Below are positions 8,505-15,812 of a DNA stretch of 64,000 nt, one piece after another (position 1 is the stretch's first letter; each line of letters opens with the position of its first letter). The DNA comes from Pseudomonas fluorescens. Its GTDB lineage: Bacteria > Pseudomonadota > Gammaproteobacteria > Pseudomonadales > Pseudomonadaceae. The notes beneath the pieces were generated by a model. That model was given only the letters and a program-made list of their open reading frames with translations. It was not told the DNA's origin and ran no database searches. The stretch is from contig NZ_CABVIR010000006.1 of the NCBI RefSeq assembly GCF_902498065.1, positions 310,001-374,000 on the forward strand. Reading direction: 5' to 3'. A program made the position numbers and the translations under genes.

Positions 8505-9494
8505 ATGGTCAACAAGAACCCGCAAGACGCATCCCTGCCCCAGTGGCCGGAAGCCGCGCAAACCCTGATGGCGCTGATGCATGCCCAAGGCGAAGTCGCG
8601 CGCCTGAGCGAACGCGAACAGCTATTCAGCTCGCTGCTGGTGAGCGTCAACGCGGTGCTTTGGGCGTTCAACTGGGAAACCCGCCAAGTGCTCTACGTGA
8701 GCCCCGCCTACGAACGGATTTTCGGCCGATCCGCCGGCCTGTTGCTGTCCGATGCCAACCAGTGGCGCGACAGCATCTACCCCGACGATCTGGAGTACGC
8801 CGAGCGCAGTCTCGCCGAAGTGCTGGTCAAAGGTGCCGTTGAAGACCGTGAGTACCGCATCATCGCCGCCGACGGCCAGGTGCGCTGGCTCAGCGACAAG
8901 TGCTTCATCAACCGGCAAGCCGAGCCGGGGCAGCCGGTGATCATCGTCGGCATTGCCGAAGACATCACCGACAAGAAGCAGATGGAAAGCGAGTTGCATC
9001 GCCTGGCCACTACCGACGTCCTGACCCAGAGCAGCAATCGCCGGCATTTCTTCGACTGCGCCAGCCTTGAGTTCGAACAGGCGCGACAAAAAGGCGCGCC
9101 ATTGGCGTTTCTGTTGCTGGACATCGATGACTTCAAATTGATCAACGACACCTACGGCCATCCGGAAGGCGACAACGTTCTGCAACGTATCGCCGAGTGC
9201 GGGCAAGCGGCTTTACGGCGCGGCGATGTGTTTGGACGGATTGGTGGCGAAGAGTTTGCCGCCGTGTTCCCCGGTTGCGCGCCAGACATGGCCATGCAAG
9301 TGGCGGAGCGTCTGCAACGGGAGATTCAGCGATTGAGCTTCAGCCATGCCGACCAGACGTTCGGCATCACCGTCAGCCAGGGCCTGACCAGCCTCACTGC
9401 CGAGGACGAAAACGTCGACAGTCTGTTTTCCCGGGCGGATGCAGCGATGTACGAAGCCAAGCGCCAGGGCAAGAACCGGATCATCTCCGGCTGA
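8505..9494 (+). CDS. PAS-GGDEF diguanylate cyclase
   Basis: A 329-residue cytoplasmic protein that should make c-di-GMP from two GTP. A PAS domain fills about residues 45-158. It is followed by a GGDEF domain with an active-type GGEEF (247-251) and the product-binding inhibitory site RRGD (238-241), exactly five residues before it. The open frame runs further upstream to 8367, but I start at the ATG at 8505 because the PAS-proximal sequence and the length of known relatives (about 320 residues) fit it; no strong ribosome binding site is visible. It follows desA by 143 bases, as PA0290 lies near desA in P. aeruginosa. Confidence 0.8.
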   Translation: MVNKNPQDASLPQWPEAAQTLMALMHAQGEVARLSEREQLFSSLLVSVNAVLWAFNWETRQVLYVSPAYERIFGRSAGLLLSDANQWRDSIYPDDLEYAERSLAEVLVKGAVEDREYRIIAADGQVRWLSDKCFINRQAEPGQPVIIVGIAEDITDKKQMESELHRLATTDVLTQSSNRRHFFDCASLEFEQARQKGAPLAFLLLDIDDFKLINDTYGHPEGDNVLQRIAECGQAALRRGDVFGRIGGEEFAAVFPGCAPDMAMQVAERLQREIQRLSFSHADQTFGITVSQGLTSLTAEDENVDSLFSRADAAMYEAKRQGKNRIISG

Positions 9495-9532
9495 TGCAAT
9501 CAACGCAGCGCCTACAAGGGGCTGCGTCGGAC

Positions 9533-10747
9533 TCACTTTTTGCGCAAACGTATCAATTCCGGCAAACCAATCTTGAGCAACCGCGCCGTCCGGCTCTTGG
9601 CCAGTTCCTCGAGGCCTTCGTGCTCATTCAACCGCGCCATCTGCGCCGCCATGTTCATCACCAGCGCTTCGCGTGAGTAAACCCCGCCACCGAGCTGGAA
9701 GACCGCCGCAATCAGTTCTCGCAGCTCCAGGGGCAAGCGCCAGCGCGTACGCAGCGCCGAACCATAGGCCGCGCCGAACTCGGCCAGTGCATCACCGACC
9801 TCCTCCCACTCATCCAGCTCTCCGCCGGACTGCTTCCATTCCTGCAGACACCGCAGCAACGCGAGGTCACCCAAGCGGTGCAGCATGCCTGCGCAGTAAC
9901 AGCGCTCCTGGTCCAGGTCCAGCAGACGTGCCAGCGTTCGGGCGTATTCGGCGGTGTGCAGCGACAGGTTCCAGTAACGCTCGGCGTAATCCGCCAGCGC
10001 CGGATCGCTGAGCCGCGCACTGCGCTTGAGCGCCAACCCCAGAATCAGATTCATGCTCTGCGCGCTGCCCAGCCGATGCAGCGCCTGGGCCAGGGTTTGT
10101 ACCGCCGCGCCGTGATGCTGGGCCGCACTGTTGGCGGCGGCGATCAGGACGGCGGTGATCTGCGGATCAACGCGGATTTCTTCTTCCAGCAGTTTCAGGT
10201 CGAGGCCGTTGGGATTAAGGCTGCGCTTGACCGCCAGTTGCACGTCGGTCATCAGCGGCGCACCATCGGCAAATTCACGACAACGCTCCAGGTACGCCGA
10301 CAAGGTCATGCCGGGCGCCAACGCCGGCACGTCACACGAAACCTGTTCACCGGCGTTCAGCAGCAGATCCTGCAGACGGAGGGTCAGGCTTTCCATGTTC
10401 AGGGGTTTGGTCAGGTACGCCGTGGGCGCCAGGGGCAAGGCTTCGCGCACGCTGGCGCTGTCGTTGCGGCTGCTCATCAGAATAAACGGCAACGGCGGAT
10501 TACGTTTGCGCTGGCGGACAGAGCGCAAGATATTCAAACCGTCGACGCCGGGCAATTCCCAATCGACGATCACCAGGTCGTAAGGATTTTCCGCCAGCAA
10601 CTCCAGCGCCTGCTGACCGTCGGCGCATAGATCCAGACGTGCATCGCAGCGCACGCTCAACAACACCTGCTTGAGCAAGTCGCGAGACCAAGGGTCAGCT
10701 TCGGCAATCAGTACACGCGGTACAGCGGGTAAAACGACAGCGGTCAT
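9533..10747 (-). CDS. Response regulator with HDOD output domain
   Basis: A 404-residue cytoplasmic protein with an N-terminal receiver domain (about 10-130) and an HDOD domain (about 155-350). The receiver has acidic residues near the start (AEADPW), the phospho-acceptor aspartate in VIVDWELPG and the lysine in YLTKPLN. The HDOD part is marked by VLIAAANSAAQ and HRLGDLALL. HDOD proteins are thought to work in signalling; they lack the HD phosphohydrolase residues. The second ATG (10747) is preferred since GGAG lies seven bases before it, while the first ATG is one base from it. No sensor kinase gene is adjacent. Confidence 0.8.
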   Translation of the reverse strand: MTAVVLPAVPRVLIAEADPWSRDLLKQVLLSVRCDARLDLCADGQQALELLAENPYDLVIVDWELPGVDGLNILRSVRQRKRNPPLPFILMSSRNDSASVREALPLAPTAYLTKPLNMESLTLRLQDLLLNAGEQVSCDVPALAPGMTLSAYLERCREFADGAPLMTDVQLAVKRSLNPNGLDLKLLEEEIRVDPQITAVLIAAANSAAQHHGAAVQTLAQALHRLGSAQSMNLILGLALKRSARLSDPALADYAERYWNLSLHTAEYARTLARLLDLDQERCYCAGMLHRLGDLALLRCLQEWKQSGGELDEWEEVGDALAEFGAAYGSALRTRWRLPLELRELIAAVFQLGGGVYSREALVMNMAAQMARLNEHEGLEELAKSRTARLLKIGLPELIRLRKK

Positions 10748-10823
10748 CTGCATACTCCATTCGCACTGCTTGCACCTTAGTCAATGCAGGCCATTTGAAA
10801 CAGTGCATGTGTTCCGCGGACAC

Positions 10824-10854
10824 GAAAAAAAACCCGCCGAAGCGGGTTTTTTTG
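10824..10854 (-). terminator. Rho-independent terminator after gabT
   Basis: The stem AACCCGC / GCGGGTT (about 10831-10849) with loop CGAA is flanked by an A run on one side and a T run on the other, so it can end transcription in either direction. It lies 35 bases past the gabT stop and faces the receiver-HDOD gene promoter. Confidence 0.85.
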
Positions 10855-10888
10855 TCAATCAGGTCACAGATCGATCAGAGTCAGGAGA

Positions 10889-12166
10889 TCACAGCTCCGA
10901 GAAGCACTCTTCGATGATCGCCAGGCCTTTGTCCAGCTGCTCGTCCGGCGAGGTCAGCGGTACCAGGACGCGCAGAACGTTGCCGTAAGTGCCGCAGGAC
11001 AGCAGGATCAAACCTTTATCGCGAGCCTTGGCCACGACGGCAGCGACCGCTGGAGCGTTCGGCTTGTGGCTGTCGCCGTCAACAAACAGCTCGACCGCGA
11101 TCATCGCGCCCAAGGCACGGACTTCGCCGATCACCGGGTACTTGGCCTGGATGGCTTTGAGGCCAGTGACCAGACGCTCGCCGACTGCCTTGCAGCGGTC
11201 CAGCAGGTGTTCTTCTTCGAACACTTCCATCACGGCCAGGGCCGCGGCGCAAGCGATCGGGCTACCGGCGTAGGTGCCGCCGAGGCCGCCTGGAGCGATG
11301 GCGTCCATGTATTCGGCCTTGCCGCACACACCAGCCAGCGGGAAGCCGCCAGCGATGGATTTGGCGAAGGTGGTCAGGTCGGCAGCAACGCCCATCTGTT
11401 CCATGGCGAAGAAAGTACCGGTACGGCCCGCGCCGGTCTGCACTTCGTCAGCGATCAACAGGATGCCGTGCTGGTCGCACAGGGCGCGCAGACGCTTCAT
11501 GAACTCTTTAGGCGCGACGTAGAAACCGCCTTCGCCCTGAACCGGCTCGATGATGATGGCAGCGATGTCACGCGGCTCGGCGTCGTTCTTGAAGATGCGT
11601 TCGATGCTGGCGATCGAATCGTCGATGCTCACACCGTGCAGTTCGTTCGGGTACAGCGCGCGGAAGATGCCGCCTGGCATCAGGCCCATGCCGGCCGAGT
11701 AAGGCACGACTTTACCGGTCAGGCCCAGGGTCATCATGGTGCGACCGTGGTAAGCGCCGGTGAACGCGATCACGCCAGCACGGCCAGTGGCGGCACGGGC
11801 AATTTTCACGGCGTTTTCTACCGCTTCGGAACCGGTGGTGACCAGCAGGGTTTTCTTGGCGAAATCACCTGGCACCTTGGCGTTAATTTTTTCGCACACT
11901 TCAACGTACGGCTCGTAAGCCAGGACCTGGAAGCAGGTGTGGGTCAGCTTGTTCAGCTGCTCGGTCACGGCGGCGATGATTTTCGGGTGCACGTGGCCGG
12001 TGTTCAGCACGGCGATACCGCCGGCGAAGTCGATGAACTCGCGACCTTCAACGTCGGTCACGGTGGCGTTCTTCGCGGACTCGGCGAAGATCGGGTGAAT
12101 CTGGCCAACACCGCGTGGTACAGCGGCTTCGCGGCGTTTCATCAGGGATGCGTTAGTCTTGCTCAT
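10889..12166 (-). CDS. gabT: 4-aminobutyrate aminotransferase
   Basis: A 425-residue PLP-dependent class III aminotransferase. It moves the amino group of 4-aminobutyrate to 2-oxoglutarate and gives succinate semialdehyde for GabD. The family pattern around the PLP lysine is present (TFAKSIAGGFPLAGV, lysine near residue 268), as is the aspartate in LLIADEVQTGAGRTG. I use the ATG at 12166, five codons into the open frame, since GAGGA lies seven bases before it. It follows gabD by 185 bases and ends in a strong terminator. Specificity for GABA rests on similarity and on the gabD neighbour; 5-aminovalerate is a likely second substrate in pseudomonads. Confidence 0.93.
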   Translation of the reverse strand: MSKTNASLMKRREAAVPRGVGQIHPIFAESAKNATVTDVEGREFIDFAGGIAVLNTGHVHPKIIAAVTEQLNKLTHTCFQVLAYEPYVEVCEKINAKVPGDFAKKTLLVTTGSEAVENAVKIARAATGRAGVIAFTGAYHGRTMMTLGLTGKVVPYSAGMGLMPGGIFRALYPNELHGVSIDDSIASIERIFKNDAEPRDIAAIIIEPVQGEGGFYVAPKEFMKRLRALCDQHGILLIADEVQTGAGRTGTFFAMEQMGVAADLTTFAKSIAGGFPLAGVCGKAEYMDAIAPGGLGGTYAGSPIACAAALAVMEVFEEEHLLDRCKAVGERLVTGLKAIQAKYPVIGEVRALGAMIAVELFVDGDSHKPNAPAVAAVVAKARDKGLILLSCGTYGNVLRVLVPLTSPDEQLDKGLAIIEECFSEL

Positions 12167-12351
12167 AAAGTCCTCATTCACCGCTCATCGGGCGGCGTGG
12201 TTCAAGGAAAATGCGGCGGGGAGGCAACTACGGCAGCATGCGATGATCGACTGCCACAGCGTTCCCGGCCGCAGAGAAAATTCCATTTGAAACGCAGAAA
12301 GGGTCAGCGCTCTCGTGCCCTTTCCGCTTATTGCATTCCCGTCTGCCGAGC

Positions 12352-13794
12352 TTAGATGCCCAGGCAGAGGTATTTGATTTCCAGGTAATCTTCGATGCCG
12401 TACTTGGAGCCTTCACGGCCCAGGCCCGACGCCTTGATGCCGCCGAATGGCGCGACTTCGTTGGAGATCAACCCGGTGTTGACGCCGACCATGCCGTATT
12501 CCAGGGCTTCCGCCACACGGAACACACGACCCAGGTCGCGAGCGTAGAAGTACGACGCCAGACCGAACTCGGTGTCATTGGACATTGCGATCACTTCGGC
12601 TTCATCTTTGAAGCGGAACAGTGGCGCCAATGGACCAAAGGTTTCTTCCTTGGCCACGGCAGCGTTTTTCGGCACGTTGGTCAGGATGGTCGGCTCGAAG
12701 AAGTTGCCTTCCATGACCTTGCCGCCCGCCAGAACGGTAGCGCCTTTGCTGATCGCGTCAGCAATGTGCTCTTGAACCTTGGCCACGGCTTTTTCGTCGA
12801 TCAGCGGGCCAGTGGTGGTGCCTTCTTCCAGACCGTTGCCGATCTTGAGTTTGGCCACAGCCACCTTCAGCTTCTCGGCGAACGCGTCGTAGACCGAATC
12901 CTGAATGTACAGACGGTTGGCGCAGACGCAGGTCTGGCCGTTGTTGCGGTATTTGGAAATGATCGCGCCTTCGACGGCCTTATCCAGGTCCGCGTCGTCG
13001 AACACGATGAACGGCGCGTTGCCACCCAATTCCAGGGACACTTTCTTGATGTCCTTGGCGCATTCAGCCATCAGCTGACGACCGATTTCGGTCGAGCCAG
13101 TGAACGACAATTTACGCACGATCGGGTTGCTGGTCAGCTCGCTACCGATGTCGCCGGCACTGCCGGACACCACGCTGAACACGCCAGCAGGAATGCCGGC
13201 ACGCTGGGCCAGTTCAGCCAGAGCGAATGCCGAGAACGGGGTTTGCGAAGCAGGCTTGAGCACCATGGTGCAACCGGCGGCCAGGGCCGGGCCGGCTTTA
13301 CGGGTGATCATCGCGGCCGGGAAGTTCCACGGGGTGATTGCAGCGGTCACACCGATTGGCTGCTTGATCACGATCAGGCGCTTGTCTGGCTGGTGGCCCG
13401 GAATCACGTCACCGTAGATGCGCTTGGCTTCTTCGGCGAACCACTCGATAAAGGAAGCGGCGTAAACGATTTCGCCCTTGGCTTCGGCCAATGGCTTGCC
13501 TTGTTCGAGGGTCATCAGGCGAGCCAGGTCGTCCTGGTTCTCGATGATCAGTTCGAACCAGCGACGCAGCTTGTTGGCGCGGTCCTTGGCGGTCAGTGCA
13601 CGCCAGGCCGGCAGCGCTTTGTCAGCGGCTTCGATTGCACGGCGGGTTTCGGCAGCGCCCATTTTCGGCACAGTGCCCAGAATTTCGCCCGTTGCCGGGT
13701 TGTTGACCTTGATCGTCTGACCATTGTCCGCATCGACCCAAGCGCCATCGATAAAGGCTTGCTGGCGGAACAACTGGGTGTCTTTAAGCTGCAT
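12352..13794 (-). CDS. gabD: NADP-dependent succinate-semialdehyde dehydrogenase
   Basis: A 480-residue aldehyde dehydrogenase that oxidises succinate semialdehyde to succinate, the second step of GABA use. Visible motifs are the cofactor fold FTGSTEIG (about 231-238), the catalytic glutamate in LELGGNAPFIV (near 255) and the catalytic cysteine in NNGQTCVCANRLY (near 289). The ATG at 13794 is preceded by AAGGAAAG. The longer frame to 13860 adds a poorly conserved leader and is not used. gabD then gabT on the same strand is the normal order. Confidence 0.94.
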   Translation of the reverse strand: MQLKDTQLFRQQAFIDGAWVDADNGQTIKVNNPATGEILGTVPKMGAAETRRAIEAADKALPAWRALTAKDRANKLRRWFELIIENQDDLARLMTLEQGKPLAEAKGEIVYAASFIEWFAEEAKRIYGDVIPGHQPDKRLIVIKQPIGVTAAITPWNFPAAMITRKAGPALAAGCTMVLKPASQTPFSAFALAELAQRAGIPAGVFSVVSGSAGDIGSELTSNPIVRKLSFTGSTEIGRQLMAECAKDIKKVSLELGGNAPFIVFDDADLDKAVEGAIISKYRNNGQTCVCANRLYIQDSVYDAFAEKLKVAVAKLKIGNGLEEGTTTGPLIDEKAVAKVQEHIADAISKGATVLAGGKVMEGNFFEPTILTNVPKNAAVAKEETFGPLAPLFRFKDEAEVIAMSNDTEFGLASYFYARDLGRVFRVAEALEYGMVGVNTGLISNEVAPFGGIKASGLGREGSKYGIEDYLEIKYLCLGI

Positions 13795-14102
13795 GTCGGC
13801 TTTCCTTAACAGCACCGCGACAGGCGCGGAGCAAATTATGATTGTAGAAAGGCGCCTCAAAGGCTGCCGTCAGGGAAATCATTCACCGGGCTGAAGCACA
13901 TAAATAGCGCACGGAATGAACTCGTGCGGTTCAGCACCCAGACAAGAGCGTTTGAAATCTCAAACGAATCCTAGGATCAAAGGGGGTAAAGGACAATAGC
14001 CTGTTCGAAAAAAAGAACGAAAACGCCGCATTTGCTGCTTTTTTCTGATCAACGTAGCAAATGCAGGTTACGCTTTGAAAAAGCGCTGTCGATTCAGCAG
14101 CA
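13795..14102. other. Intergenic region between gabD and the tRNA-Arg promoter
   Basis: Together with the tRNA promoter this makes a gap of about 350 bases. It must hold the gabD promoter. One palindrome is visible, CGCACG (13908-13913) and CGTGCG (13923-13928) around nine bases, about 120 bases upstream of gabD and possibly an operator. An open frame at 13931-14146 on the minus strand looks non-coding. Confidence 0.5.
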
Positions 14103-14131
14103 TGGACGCCCGCAGTGCATATGAGTATCAT
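14103..14131 (+). promoter_or_regulatory. Candidate sigma-70 promoter of tRNA-Arg
   Basis: TGGACG (14103-14108) and TATCAT (14126-14131) are separated by 17 bases, and the mature tRNA starts 12 bases after the -10 box. The match is four of six and five of six to the consensus. Confidence 0.45.
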
Positions 14132-14142
14132 GGCGCCCGCTT

Positions 14143-14219
14143 GCACCAGTAGCTCAGCTGGATAGAGTACTGCCCTCCGAAGGCAGGGGTCGTGGGTTCG
14201 AATCCCGCCTGGTGCACCA
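14143..14219 (+). tRNA. tRNA-Arg (anticodon CCG)
   Basis: A 77-base gene with an encoded CCA end. The acceptor stem is GCACCAG/CTGGTGC. The D arm (AGCTCAGCTGGATAGAGT) and the T arm (GTGGGTTCGAATCCCGC) are canonical. The anticodon stem CTGCC/GGCAG holds the loop CTCCGAA, so the anticodon is CCG (14177-14179), reading CGG codons. It stands alone. Confidence 0.97.
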
Positions 14220-14236
14220 TATAGTAGAAACGAGAA

Positions 14237-14267
14237 AGCCTCAGGCCTTAGGGTCTGGGGCTTTTTT
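14237..14267 (+). terminator. Terminator after tRNA-Arg
   Basis: The imperfect stem AGCCTCAG / CTGGGGCT is followed by TTTTTT, starting 18 bases after the tRNA. Confidence 0.75.
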
Positions 14268-14308
14268 GTGCTTGTTCTTTATGTCACGGGCAGTCAACAA
14301 ATGCAGTT

Positions 14309-14359
14309 GTTCGGTTTAACCGAACGACTCCACTGATAGAACCGCCGAAGCGGTTTTTT
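14309..14359. terminator. Palindrome followed by a second terminator
   Basis: GTTCGGTT-T-AACCGAAC (14309-14325) is a near-perfect palindrome about one central base. After it AACCGC-CGAA-GCGGTT (14340-14355) with a T run forms a plus-strand rho-independent terminator. This touches the stop codon of the minus-strand acidic protein, so it separates the tRNA from the sigma operon. Confidence 0.6.
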
Positions 14360-14637
14360 CATTCAGTCGTCCAATCAAACTCGTCGTACTCATCATCCTC
14401 TTCGTCCTCAATCTCTTCATCATCAAGAACGTCCTCCTCCAGAGCTTCTTCCGCCTGCTTCGCCAGAAGAAACTCCTTACGACTCTCCGTCACTGCTCGC
14501 CGAAGTTCCTCACCCTTTTCCGGGCAATTGAGCATTTGGGCGATGCGGTCGATTTTTTTTGCCACGGCATCCTCCAACGCATCGGCTATGGGTCGATAGT
14601 GCGCGCTTTCAGGTGTTGATGCCAAATCGCGGAGCAC
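14359..14637 (-). CDS. Small acidic protein, last gene of the ECF sigma operon
   Basis: A 92-residue protein of unknown function. It begins with a GTG at 14637 that has GAGGA eight bases upstream, eight bases after the anti-sigma stop, so it belongs to the same operon. The middle is helical and mixed in charge (about residues 20-65). The C-terminal 25 residues are almost all aspartate and glutamate (EEDVLDDEEIEDEEDDEYDE). No signal peptide or membrane segment is seen. I do not recognise a family. The acidic tail could mimic nucleic acid or bind a basic partner, which is a guess. Confidence 0.6.
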   Translation of the reverse strand: MLRDLASTPESAHYRPIADALEDAVAKKIDRIAQMLNCPEKGEELRRAVTESRKEFLLAKQAEEALEEDVLDDEEIEDEEDDEYDEFDWTTE

Positions 14638-14645
14638 CGTTGTCC

Positions 14646-15248
14646 TCAGTTTTTCTTCAATTCCTCGAGTCGGGCTTTGAGGTTTTCCTTGGGAAAGCGT
14701 TTGTGCAATGTCGCCATCAAGCCATCCGCCGCGTGTGTCTGACCGGCGTTCTGCAGGCGAATCACTTCAAGCAATTGCTCATCCAGGGTTTTCACCGGGG
14801 CGGTTGCACGTTTGCTGACTTTTGCTTCATCGGCCATTTCGGCGTTGATCGATTCGCTTTGCGCGGGGGCGGTGAAACCTGCCATCGGTGCGGCCGGCGC
14901 TGGCGCCGCGAGAGAGCGCGCAACCGACGACGGCGCTTGTGCAGCCTCTTTTTTAGCGACCGGCTCGGACAATTTGGGAGCGAAGTCATAGCTCGGCACT
15001 TGTTCCGGCGTGCGTTGCACCAGCGCCAGCATCAACGCGACGCCGACGAGGCTGGCGAAAGCCACTTGCCAACGGGGTTTTTGGCACGCCTGAACCCAGC
15101 GCTGCCACAGGTTCGGTTTCGGCGCGGAGACTTCACGCTGTGCAGCAGCGAGGATGAACGCATCGAGATGCGCCGGTGGTTCGCCGGTCGAATGCTCGCG
15201 GAAGTGCTTCAGCACTTGGTCTTCCGGTGTTTTGCGGGCGTCAGTCAT
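14646..15248 (-). CDS. Membrane anti-sigma factor candidate
   Basis: A 200-residue protein with a cytoplasmic N-terminal part (1-58), one membrane segment (about 61-77) and a periplasmic part rich in alanine and proline, ending in a charged helical region (about 150-200). That topology, and a four-base overlap with the ECF sigma gene upstream, point to an anti-sigma factor. No zinc-binding HxxxCxxC is present. The periplasmic linker contains APMAGF (120-125), a string also found in the lipoprotein encoded two genes upstream. The start ATG overlaps the sigma stop (ATGA). Confidence 0.7.
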   Translation of the reverse strand: MTDARKTPEDQVLKHFREHSTGEPPAHLDAFILAAAQREVSAPKPNLWQRWVQACQKPRWQVAFASLVGVALMLALVQRTPEQVPSYDFAPKLSEPVAKKEAAQAPSSVARSLAAPAPAAPMAGFTAPAQSESINAEMADEAKVSKRATAPVKTLDEQLLEVIRLQNAGQTHAADGLMATLHKRFPKENLKARLEELKKN

Positions 15249-15811
15249 GTCAGTACCTCCTCGGCCAGCAGCCGACGCAGTTTTTGCTGGGCGTAGCGCA
15301 AGCGGCTTTTGACGGTTTCCAGCGGTGTTTCGGTGAGGGTGGCGATCTGCGGCAGGTCGAGATCGCCGTGGGCGCGTAGCAGGAATACTTCGCGCTGATC
15401 GGTGGGCAAGGTTTGCAGGGCGGCCTCGAGGCGCTGGTTATCGCGGCTCAAGCTCAGCAGTTGCTCGGGATCGGCCGCGTCATCGGCCAGGGCGTGGGTC
15501 TGTTCGTCATAGCTATCGTGCAAGGGGCTGCGGATTCCGTGTTTGCGCCAGTGATCGATCAGGCGATTGCGGGCGATCTGGTAAAGCCACGTACGAAAAT
15601 TCGCCCGACCTTGTGGCTGACTGGTGCTGCGGATCAGGCTCAGCCAGGTGTCCTGGTAAACCTCTTCGGCCAGTTCCGACTTACCGCTGAGGCCGAGCAG
15701 GAACCGATAAAGACCTTGCCGGTGACGGGCGTACAGCGTCTCGAACGCGGGGCCGTCGCCTGAGCGATAGCGGGCCAGCAGAGTTTCGTCGCTCGATTCG
15801 GGAGCAGACAT
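15245..15811 (-). CDS. ECF-type RNA polymerase sigma factor
   Basis: A 188-residue sigma factor of the extracytoplasmic function type. Region 2 is clear (FETLYARHRQGLYRFLLG, and FRTWLYQIARNRLIDHWRK near 73-91), and region 4 has the helix-turn-helix LPTDQREVFLLRAHGDLDLP and TPLETVKSRLRYAQQKLR. The ATG at 15811 is used; it lies one base after the stop of the von Willebrand lipoprotein gene. The long open frame upstream of it is the shadow of that gene. It should redirect RNA polymerase to a small regulon once released by the product of the next gene. Its target promoters are not visible. Confidence 0.9.
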   Translation of the reverse strand: MSAPESSDETLLARYRSGDGPAFETLYARHRQGLYRFLLGLSGKSELAEEVYQDTWLSLIRSTSQPQGRANFRTWLYQIARNRLIDHWRKHGIRSPLHDSYDEQTHALADDAADPEQLLSLSRDNQRLEAALQTLPTDQREVFLLRAHGDLDLPQIATLTETPLETVKSRLRYAQQKLRRLLAEEVLT

Positions 15812-15812
15812 G

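Noticed and set aside
13931..14146. A 71-codon open frame between gabD and the tRNA
   Set aside because: No ribosome binding site, poor codon use, and it overlaps the tRNA promoter.
14143..14360. tRNA-Arg as the attachment site of an integrated element
   Set aside because: No integrase, no repeat of the tRNA 3' end downstream, and the following genes look like normal chromosome.
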